Shown here piece after piece: positions 1-6,205 of a stretch of DNA of 14,063 bases (within the stretch, counting starts at the first letter, position 1; the number at the start of each line of letters is the position of its first letter). This DNA comes from Deferribacteraceae bacterium (GTDB taxonomy: Bacteria > Chrysiogenota > Deferribacteres > Deferribacterales > JAISNW01). The DNA lies in contig JAITJJ010000111.1 in the NCBI GenBank assembly GCA_031278965.1, positions 1 to 14,063 on the forward strand, written 5' to 3'. The translations under genes and the position numbers were made by a program. The notes under the pieces were generated by a model that did not search any database, was not told the origin of the DNA, and worked only from the letters and a program-made list of their open reading frames with translations.

Positions 1-876
1 GCCTTAAACATCCTTGTGATAAGCTCCGACAATATGCAGGACGCAAGCGGCGGGGTTTACTTCTATGCAAAACGCTATCCCGATTTTGAACATAAACTGC
101 GCCTCTCAAAAACTCCGCGGGAAGGGGATTGGGATTTTGTAATAGATATTGACAGCAACTATCTGGGGGTAAGGGGCTACGGACTCTTTTTTTCCCCAAA
201 CTTGGGGGAATACCTTGCAAACTTCACGGAATATGTGGATCTCCCTTGCAGGAGGGTTGTTATCGGCACCGGCAGAGCTTTAAGGGAGAGCGCTCAAAAG
301 TTGGAGGCAAAGTTGACTGAAGCGGGTGTTGAAACGGTTGTTCTTGATATTAGGGAGAACGCTCTGATAAGAGATACTTTTGTAAAGTGGGAAGACGGTT
401 CATTCTGCGCTTTGGGAGCAGGCAGCGAGCCGGAGATGACAAACTTTATCCCAAAGGTTCGTCAATATGTGGTTCGCTCTGATCAGCGGGTATATGTTTT
501 GGAGGATACCTTCAGCGGGGAGCAACTGGGGGAAAACTACAGAACCTATTTTTATTCCACACGCTTCTTCCCTGTTTTTGACCTCTATTTCAGCGATGAG
601 GTGAGCATATTTGCCGATGAATACAAAGAGTTTTCCGGACGTGATCTCACTTACCCTGCCCTTTTGGGATATGAAATGATGCATTTCATACATTCTCAGG
701 TAATTGCAGACGGCACAAACGAAAACTATTTCACGGGGATTGTCGGTTTTTATGAAGATCGTGTGCGGAGAGCCCTTAAAGGTTATTATGTGAATAACCG
801 CGGCGGCGTGGATGTATTGAATGTGCGCCTCCCGCCTCTGCCGGAAGATGAGGAAGGCGGTATAGGGGGAGAATAA
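1..876 (+). CDS. Type 1 periplasmic ligand-binding-like protein, C-terminal part (5' end outside window)
   Basis: The reading frame is open from base 1, with no stop upstream of the first in-window GTG (16), so the true start lies before the window and about 291 residues are seen. The pattern resembles type 1 periplasmic binding folds (Leu/Ile/Val-binding or LpoA-like): an opening strand ILVISSDN, a segment DWDFVIDIDSN, and near the end FTGIVGFYEDRVRRALKGYYV. That last stretch matches the family's usual closing pattern, in which 'F.G.tG' precedes the final strands. The chain ends in an acidic, Gly-rich tail (PEDEEGGIGGE). The signal peptide or lipobox expected for such a protein would lie upstream and cannot be seen. 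It precedes the B12 receptor on the same strand, but a promoter and riboswitch separate them, so co-function is not shown. B12-binding BtuF belongs to a different fold class, and this is not BtuF. Confidence in the coding call is high; the family is tentative. Confidence 0.6.
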   Translation, partial: ALNILVISSDNMQDASGGVYFYAKRYPDFEHKLRLSKTPREGDWDFVIDIDSNYLGVRGYGLFFSPNLGEYLANFTEYVDLPCRRVVIGTGRALRESAQKLEAKLTEAGVETVVLDIRENALIRDTFVKWEDGSFCALGAGSEPEMTNFIPKVRQYVVRSDQRVYVLEDTFSGEQLGENYRTYFYSTRFFPVFDLYFSDEVSIFADEYKEFSGRDLTYPALLGYEMMHFIHSQVIADGTNENYFTGIVGFYEDRVRRALKGYYVNNRGGVDVLNVRLPPLPEDEEGGIGGE

Positions 877-910
877 GTTGTCATAGAGGGAATTTAAACG
901 ATTTTTTTTC

Positions 911-938
911 TTGACAACCTTTGTGAATACTCTATGCT
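911..938 (+). promoter_or_regulatory. Sigma70-type promoter of btuB leader
   Basis: TTGACA at 911-916 and TATGCT at 933-938 are separated by 16 bases. A run of eight T at 902-909 lies just upstream and could act as an UP-like element. Transcription should begin near 945, about 30 bases before the riboswitch, leaving a leader of roughly 205 bases before the btuB ATG. The -35 box lies in the right arm of an inverted repeat (GTTGTCA 877-883 / TGACAAC 912-918). Confidence 0.7.
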
Positions 939-974
939 TAGCCTGCTTGCAATTTAACATAACAAGAAAAATTT

Positions 975-1122
975 AGGCGCGTAGCGTTTTGGGAAATGAG
1001 TGAAAAGCTCATACTGCCCCGCAACTGTAATGCCGGACTGTCTTTGCATTTTGCCACTGTATTTTTTACGGGAAGGCGCAAAGGCGGGTTGATGGAGAGT
1101 CAGGAGACCTGCGCACGCGCAA
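975..1122 (+). promoter_or_regulatory. Cobalamin (adenosylcobalamin-type) riboswitch
   Basis: All the main conserved blocks of the cobalamin riboswitch occur in order: GGGAA (991-995), a P4-like hairpin ATGAG/CTCAT (996-1000 / 1008-1012), CTGCCCCGCAACTGTAA (1014-1030), GCCACTG (1053-1059), GGGAAGGCGC (1070-1079) and the B12 box AGTCAGGAGACCTGC (1098-1112). A closing P1 helix can be drawn exactly: GCGCGT 977-982 with ACGCGC 1115-1120. It stands directly upstream of a B12 receptor gene. No U-tract terminator lies between the aptamer and the start codon. A short CGC/GCG hairpin (1128-1130 / 1135-1137) abuts the Shine-Dalgarno sequence, so control is more likely at translation initiation. The control mode is inference; the aptamer call is firm. 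Confidence 0.96.
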
Positions 1123-1136
1123 ACAAACGCATCTGC

Positions 1137-1145
1137 GAGGGAGGG
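1137..1145 (+). promoter_or_regulatory. Ribosome binding site of btuB, probable riboswitch target
   Basis: The purine run GAGGGAGGG ends four bases before the ATG at 1150. It fixes the btuB start and begins at the last base of a small hairpin (1128-1137) downstream of the aptamer, where ligand-dependent occlusion would be expected. Confidence 0.75.
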
Positions 1146-1149
1146 AATT

Positions 1150-3027
1150 ATGCGTATTGCTCACCTATGGCGTCTTTTCGCCGTCTTTGCTATCATTCTG
1201 TTTTCATCTTTTTCAATTTATGCCCAAGAGGAAGAGGTTTTTCTTCTGGATGAAGTGGTGGTCACCGCTGTTGCGGAGCCCATTCCGCTTTCTGAAACCG
1301 TCAGCAGCGTTACGGTTGTAACAAAGGAAGAGATTGAACGAAAAAATCCGGTTACTCTGGAAGAGCTTCTAACGGGCGTAACGGATCTGCATATTTACAA
1401 TCAAGGGGTAAACACCGCTTCTATCTTTATTAGGGGAGCCAACAGCGGCCATACTATGGTTTTAATAGACGGAGTGCCATTTGCAGACCCGTCTGGCACT
1501 TCAGGCGGGTTTGGCTCTATAGGCGCCCTCTCCCCTCTTTTGGCGGATCATATTGAGGTGGTTGCCGGACCGTCATCTGCCTTTTACGGTTCCGGCGCTA
1601 TGGGCGGAGTGGTGAATATTATAACCAAGAAAGACGCGGGCTCTTCTGTATACGCTCAAGGGGGTTCCTACGGAGCCTACGGCGCGGGGGGCGTATACTC
1701 CGGCAAATATTTTACGGCTGGGGCAAGCTACTATAACGAAGACGGGATATCCCTGGCAGACAAGAAGTTCGGGGCGGCCGAAAAAGACGGTTACACCGCC
1801 AAGAGCTTTTTTGTTAAGCACTATCTGGATGATTTTAACGGCTATCACCACGAGATAAGCCTTATGCAGAACACAAGCCATGTTGAATATGACGGCGATC
1901 AGGTTGATTATGCCAACTACGCCGATACAACCTATACAACCGCCAAATTCAGCGTGGGATATAAAGTAAACGAATATTGGGATCCCACCCTATCAGTCGG
2001 AACGGTGGTTACTGACAGATTGGATCACGGTTATAACGCTTGGGGGTTTCCTCCCGCATATGAAGATACCTCTTTCAGCGGTTTGAGCAATTATGCGGAG
2101 CTTGCCAACAAACTCACTTTCGGAAAAATTGCTACTGTAAATTTAGGCGGCAAATACACTAAAGACGAGGCTTCAACTACAGCATCTTACATCTCATATG
2201 TTGGTATCACCGCATATTCTGAAACAAAAGAAGTTTATCTAAACGGTGTTGTTAAGCCCCTTACGGGTTTAAATATCCAGCTTGGCGGAAGGTTTTCCGA
2301 TGTGGAAGGGTTTAAGGAAACTTACACATATACGGCGGGTGCAAGCTACCTCATAGAACCTATAAGGCTGACAGTGCGGGCTGCAACAGGCACGGCGTTC
2401 AAAGCACCGACTCTGGATAACCTTTACAGTCCATATTGGGGGAATAAGGATCTGAAAGCCCAGAACAGCTCCTCTTGGGAAGTCGGGCTTATTGAAGAGA
2501 TCCTGCCCAAAAAACTTTCACTGAACATTACATATTTTGATACCGAGTTTAAGAACCGTATCAGTTTTGTAACTACTACTTACCCGGCAGGTTATTTCAC
2601 AAATTCCGATACAGCGCGAACCAAAGGGATTGAGGCGGGGATAACGGCAAATATCTCTGTAGTTTTCGCAAACCTATCCTATACCTATACGGATTTTGAG
2701 GAGATAACAGGCGGGGTGAAGGCGACAATAGACCGCAGACCCGAAAACAAAGGGAAAGCGTCCGTTGCGGTTAAACCGATAAAAGAGTTTACCGCAACTC
2801 TTGAAGCCGTGTATGTTGACAAAATGACAGATAATGACTGGGTCGCTTATCAGCCCGTCACTTTGAGCGACTACACCCTTGTCAGTCTCTACCTCTCCTA
2901 TGAGCCGCAAGAAAACTTTACACTCTTTGCCAATGCAAAGAATCTTCTGGATAAAGAGTATGCCAACGCTTACGGTTACGCCGCTAAAGGGCTGGACATT
3001 GTGGGCGGGATAAAATACAGCTGGTAA
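1150..3027 (+). CDS. btuB: TonB-dependent vitamin B12 outer-membrane receptor (BtuB-like)
   Basis: A 625-residue outer-membrane receptor that would import cobalamins with energy from TonB-ExbBD. Residues 1-25 form a signal peptide (hydrophobic LFAVFAIILFSSFS, likely cleavage after IYA). A TonB box follows (DEVVVTA, about residues 34-40), then a plug domain with SIFIRGANSGHTMVLIDGV and the hallmark GSGAMGGVVNIITKK. A long Tyr/Thr-rich beta-barrel ends FANAKNLLDKEYANAYGY...GGIKYSW, with the terminal aromatic residue typical of outer-membrane proteins. The length is close to E. coli BtuB (614). The start is set by a strong Shine-Dalgarno sequence at 1137-1145. The cobalamin riboswitch immediately upstream is the main reason to assign B12 (or a related corrinoid) rather than a siderophore. 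It is a single-gene unit ended by the terminator at 3045-3075. No other B12 transport gene (btuCDF) lies in the window. Confidence 0.93.
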   Translation: MRIAHLWRLFAVFAIILFSSFSIYAQEEEVFLLDEVVVTAVAEPIPLSETVSSVTVVTKEEIERKNPVTLEELLTGVTDLHIYNQGVNTASIFIRGANSGHTMVLIDGVPFADPSGTSGGFGSIGALSPLLADHIEVVAGPSSAFYGSGAMGGVVNIITKKDAGSSVYAQGGSYGAYGAGGVYSGKYFTAGASYYNEDGISLADKKFGAAEKDGYTAKSFFVKHYLDDFNGYHHEISLMQNTSHVEYDGDQVDYANYADTTYTTAKFSVGYKVNEYWDPTLSVGTVVTDRLDHGYNAWGFPPAYEDTSFSGLSNYAELANKLTFGKIATVNLGGKYTKDEASTTASYISYVGITAYSETKEVYLNGVVKPLTGLNIQLGGRFSDVEGFKETYTYTAGASYLIEPIRLTVRAATGTAFKAPTLDNLYSPYWGNKDLKAQNSSSWEVGLIEEILPKKLSLNITYFDTEFKNRISFVTTTYPAGYFTNSDTARTKGIEAGITANISVVFANLSYTYTDFEEITGGVKATIDRRPENKGKASVAVKPIKEFTATLEAVYVDKMTDNDWVAYQPVTLSDYTLVSLYLSYEPQENFTLFANAKNLLDKEYANAYGYAAKGLDIVGGIKYSW

Positions 3028-3044
3028 TCATTAATCATACTTTT

Positions 3045-3075
3045 AGAAAGGGGGAGCGCCCCCTTTCTTCCTTTT
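3045..3075 (+). terminator. Intrinsic terminator of btuB between convergent genes
   Basis: A perfect 10-bp stem (AGAAAGGGGG 3045-3054 / CCCCCTTTCT 3059-3068) with loop AGCG is followed by a T-rich stretch TCCTTTTTT. The T tract is on the + strand, matching btuB. Read from the other strand the hairpin lacks a T run, so it would be at best a weak stop for the convergent glycosyltransferase gene, for which no separate terminator is visible. Confidence 0.9.
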
Positions 3076-3092
3076 TTGCCTTCAAAGGCTAT

Positions 3093-5600
3093 TCATTTGG
3101 GGTTTATCAAAATATTAAGAAGCTCTTCCGCACTCTCTTTCCAAGTATATCTCTTTATGTTGTCCGATTTGGGGTGCTTGCCCTCTTTGTAAAGTTTCAG
3201 CCACTCCGCCACGGCGTGCGCCAAATCCTCGCCCTCAAAGCCGGAAAAATAATAGGCGTTATCTCCAGCCACTTCTCTAAATATCGGTATATCCCGCAAT
3301 ATCAGAGGGAGTCCGTGCCTTGCCGCCTCCACAATGGGGAGTCCGAAACCTTCCCCCGTGCTTGGGAATATCAGGCAGACGGAGGCTTTATACGCCTCGT
3401 TTAAGTATTTTTCACTTGTGCCCTCTTTCCGTTTGGGATCCGACAGCCAAAACAACCTCTCCCCCGACATCTTGTCTTTTTTTATAGTCTTTACAATCTT
3501 ATCCGCCAACCACCCCTGCTTGCCCACAAAGACAAGGTTTATATCCTCCCCCTTTTCCCATAGGATATTAAAGGCTTTTAAAGCCTGAAGATGCCCTTTT
3601 CTGGGTTCTATAGTGGAAACCAGAATAAATGAGGGTTTTTGAGCGATCTTATCTAATATATCTACCGCATCCTCGGGCATATCCTTTGAATATTTTGCAT
3701 TCTCTTCATCAGAACCCATATGAAAAACATCTATCTTTAACTTTTTTTTATCAGGGGCATTTTTATCAACCCAATCTGCAAGTTCCGCCGCCACAGTTTT
3801 GGAGATACACACCGCCCCGTCAAAGCCAACTACGGCAGAGAGCCACCTCTCAAAATTTTGAACAAACGTATCTTCATATACATTAGAAAGTTGCAGCGGC
3901 AAAATATCGTATACTATAACTTTTACAGCAACACCTTTTGACCGTAAATTTTGCAGAGCGGAAATATAACTGTCGCTGTCGGTAAAGAGTTCCATTACAA
4001 GGAGTATATCCCCCGCATAGGCTATAAGCGGCGGATAATCTATACTTTTATCAGTATCATCCAAGAATTTTTTTATCCAGAACCTAGCATCATAAAAGGC
4101 ATCATAACAGAAATATACCGGAACAATCTCATAATTTTGATTGGGCATGCTGATAAGATTTATAAGTATATTACGTTCAATTCTTCTAATCCCTCCCTTC
4201 ATATCCTGTATTACTAATTCAGACACATCTATAAGCAACTGCTTCCTTTTCGGAAAATTTTGAGCGAAAGATATTGCAAGGGCTTCCGTTAATTCCGGGA
4301 AAAGAGGGTTTTGTTTAATATTAACCGCATATTCCGCAAGTTTTTTTATAATCTCTGAATTATCTCCGAATGCGGGCAGATGCGCTCCAGAAGACACTTG
4401 TGCAGCTACTTCAAAGAACTTTAAGGCATTTTTATCCCAAGAAAACCGCTCCGCCTCTTTAAGCCCGGCTTCCGCAAGCTCTTTTCTGAGATTGGCGTTT
4501 GTCAGCACTTCCGCCAATTTATCCCGGATTGATGAAACAGAGAAGGGGTCAAAAAACGCGGCTGGCATATTTACAATTTCCGGCAGGCTCGAAACGTTGG
4601 AAACTACCACAGGAGCTCCGCAAGCCATTGCTTCCAGAGGCGGAAGTCCGAAACCTTCCCTTAGTGAAGGGAAAACAAAGAGGGAGCAGCAATTATATAA
4701 TTTTGCCAAATCTTCAACAGAGACAAAACCTGTCATTACCAGATCCGTGCCGGCTATCCCATGAATTTTTGCAGTTTTATACAAGTTTTTAACAGCTTTT
4801 TCGCTCATCTTTCCGGCAAAAACAAGGTGGCAGTGGCTCCTTAAACTCTGTTCAAGGCAAGCAAAAGCCTCTATCAGCCGGTGAAGATTCTTTCTCTCAT
4901 CTTCTCCGCCCGCATACAGTATATAATCTTTTTTTATTCCGAACTTGGCGAGGAAACTCTTCCTCTCGCCCGAAGAAAGATGAATTCTGCGGAATATAGG
5001 GTTATATCCGTTATGAAGAACTTCAACTTTCCTTTCATCCAAAGAGGTATTATTCAGCAACTCATCCTTAGAATATTGAGAAACCGCAAATATCTTTGAA
5101 CAAGGCTCCATGTCGTTTAGCCTATCTTTCAATATTTTTTGGAAATTCCCCTCTTTATGCGCCTTCTCTGGATATAACAGCGGGATAAGATCGTGGTGCA
5201 ATACAAAAACAGGAGTGTTTTTATCAAACTTCTTTACGCTTGTTGCCGTTTGCGGGTTCCAACAGGGGAGGAAAAGAGCAAAAATAAGGATGGTGTCAGG
5301 TTTCAAGGAGGCAAAAAATGCTTCACGAACCGCTTGCGTAATATTATTTTTCTCATCTTCCGTAAGATATTCATCAACAAGGGGAGGATACCATAAACAT
5401 ATCTGGCTGGGAGGAATAATATCTTTAAACTCACGGCGGATATCGCCGATTGTTTCCTCAAGAAGGGCGTTAAGAGCGAGAAAGATTGTATGCTCTTTTC
5501 CGTTGCTGCAGAGAGCTTTTGCCATAGAGAGAGCGGCGGAGCCTATCCCTCTGTGGCGGCTCTCATCTTGAAGAGGTTGCATATCCAATACAATGCGCAT
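3093..5600 (-). CDS. Tandem two-domain GT4 glycosyltransferase (835 aa)
   Basis: Two complete GT-B fold, GT4-type glycosyltransferase units lie in one chain, joined around residues 405-450. Unit 1 (about 1-400) opens MRIVLDMQ with SRHRGIGS near residues 14-21, and has a donor-site region ILYAGGEDERKNLHRLIEAF and the E-x7-E motif EGFGLPPLE (E315, E323). Unit 2 (about 453-835) has GGIRRIERN near 469, VSTIEPRKGHLQALKAF near 661 and EGFGLPIVE (E750, E758). Both E-x7-E motifs are intact, so both may be active. Fused GT4 pairs of this design are known among mannosyl/rhamnosyl transferases for O-antigen and other surface polysaccharides, but the sugar here cannot be read from sequence. It has no signal peptide, so it should be cytoplasmic or membrane-associated. 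Its ATG overlaps the stop of the small gene upstream (TAATG). Bases 3901-4260, in the N-terminal half of unit 2, are only about 35% GC. Confidence 0.9.
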   Translation of the reverse strand: MRIVLDMQPLQDESRHRGIGSAALSMAKALCSNGKEHTIFLALNALLEETIGDIRREFKDIIPPSQICLWYPPLVDEYLTEDEKNNITQAVREAFFASLKPDTILIFALFLPCWNPQTATSVKKFDKNTPVFVLHHDLIPLLYPEKAHKEGNFQKILKDRLNDMEPCSKIFAVSQYSKDELLNNTSLDERKVEVLHNGYNPIFRRIHLSSGERKSFLAKFGIKKDYILYAGGEDERKNLHRLIEAFACLEQSLRSHCHLVFAGKMSEKAVKNLYKTAKIHGIAGTDLVMTGFVSVEDLAKLYNCCSLFVFPSLREGFGLPPLEAMACGAPVVVSNVSSLPEIVNMPAAFFDPFSVSSIRDKLAEVLTNANLRKELAEAGLKEAERFSWDKNALKFFEVAAQVSSGAHLPAFGDNSEIIKKLAEYAVNIKQNPLFPELTEALAISFAQNFPKRKQLLIDVSELVIQDMKGGIRRIERNILINLISMPNQNYEIVPVYFCYDAFYDARFWIKKFLDDTDKSIDYPPLIAYAGDILLVMELFTDSDSYISALQNLRSKGVAVKVIVYDILPLQLSNVYEDTFVQNFERWLSAVVGFDGAVCISKTVAAELADWVDKNAPDKKKLKIDVFHMGSDEENAKYSKDMPEDAVDILDKIAQKPSFILVSTIEPRKGHLQALKAFNILWEKGEDINLVFVGKQGWLADKIVKTIKKDKMSGERLFWLSDPKRKEGTSEKYLNEAYKASVCLIFPSTGEGFGLPIVEAARHGLPLILRDIPIFREVAGDNAYYFSGFEGEDLAHAVAEWLKLYKEGKHPKSDNIKRYTWKESAEELLNILINPK

Positions 5601-5833
5601 TAGCTTTTGCCCCTTTCACTTGCCTTTATAAGCACTCCCTTTATCTCTTTCACCCATTCGTTATCCGCAAGTTTTCCCAGATACCGCTTTCTCTCATTAT
5701 ATAAACCTTTTTCCTTAATATTTTTAAGTTTTTTCCGGAAATTCGGAGTATATTCCAGAATTAAGCGGGCAAAGCGGTTTAAGAGGGCAATCCTCATGAC
5801 GATCTTAATTATGCAATAGAGAACTCTTTTCAA
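5600..5833 (-). CDS. Small basic hypothetical protein (65-77 aa)
   Basis: I do not recognise this family. The longest version starts at a TTG (5831-5833) and gives 77 residues; a later ATG (5795-5797, MRIALLNRFARL...) gives 65. Neither has a clear Shine-Dalgarno sequence, and the ATG version is the more conventional. The product is strongly basic (Lys/Arg scattered throughout, as in NFRKKLKNIKEK and YNERKRYLGKL), with a partly hydrophobic, possibly amphipathic N-terminus. There is no signal peptide or full membrane span. It begins 9 bases after the lipoprotein stop, and its own stop overlaps the glycosyltransferase ATG, so it is probably translated with that gene. It could be a small partner or membrane anchor of the glycosyltransferase, or the remnant of a larger gene. 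Its reality rests mainly on its tight fit between two genes. Confidence 0.55.
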   Translation of the reverse strand: MKRVLYCIIKIVMRIALLNRFARLILEYTPNFRKKLKNIKEKGLYNERKRYLGKLADNEWVKEIKGVLIKASERGKS

Positions 5834-5842
5834 GGGCTGAGC

Positions 5843-6205
5843 CTAATCAGACGGCGAGGCGGTTTCTGCCTGCATAGCAAGCGGCACTTTTTTAGTAATT
5901 GTTACAGTGCATTCACTGCTCACCGTAAATTCGTAGTGCGTCTCGACCATATCATCATAACCTATCAGGAAATTATTGCAAGTTTGGTATCGTGGTCCTA
6001 TTACACAATTTTCAGCTAGTTGTTTCCCGTCTAAGGGCGTAAAAGTTTTGTTCTGAACGCAAATCTCATTGGGATACTTAGTTGATGCATACAGATCGTA
6101 AAGTACATTCACTGATGAAACGGTATCCTCCTCGCTCCCCGCGCCCGGATCAAGGCAGGATGAGAGCAGCATTGTAAACGCTGCAAAAAAGAGCTTAAAT
6201 CTCAT
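5843..6205 (-). CDS. Small lipoprotein of unknown function, four Cys in mature part
   Basis: A 120-residue protein with a short lipoprotein signal: basic MRFK, hydrophobic LFFAAFTML, and lipobox LSSC with the modified Cys at 17. The mature chain (about 104 residues) begins LDPGAGSEEDT, an acidic flexible tether, and holds four further Cys (49, 67, 76, 99) that could form two disulfides in the periplasm. Residue +2 is Leu, not Asp, which by the E. coli rule would favour the outer membrane. I recognise no domain; the C-terminal half looks beta-rich (YEFTVSSECTVTITKK). The ATG overlaps the nifJ stop (TAATG) with no good Shine-Dalgarno sequence, suggesting translational coupling. Why a lipoprotein should follow nifJ is not evident. 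Confidence 0.82.
   Translation of the reverse strand: MRFKLFFAAFTMLLSSCLDPGAGSEEDTVSSVNVLYDLYASTKYPNEICVQNKTFTPLDGKQLAENCVIGPRYQTCNNFLIGYDDMVETHYEFTVSSECTVTITKKVPLAMQAETASPSD

Noticed and set aside
400..960. 186-codon - strand frame opposite the first gene
   Set aside because: It lies antisense to a well-supported coding frame and covers the btuB promoter; no protein features are recognisable.
996..1253. Short + strand frame beginning inside the riboswitch
   Set aside because: It overlaps the conserved aptamer and the btuB start in another frame; the RNA element and btuB explain the sequence fully.
3934..3960. Possible frameshift or gene border inside the double glycosyltransferase, suggested by the AT-rich stretch
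   Set aside because: The frame is continuous for 835 codons and both halves carry complete GT4 motifs, so it is read as one fused protein.
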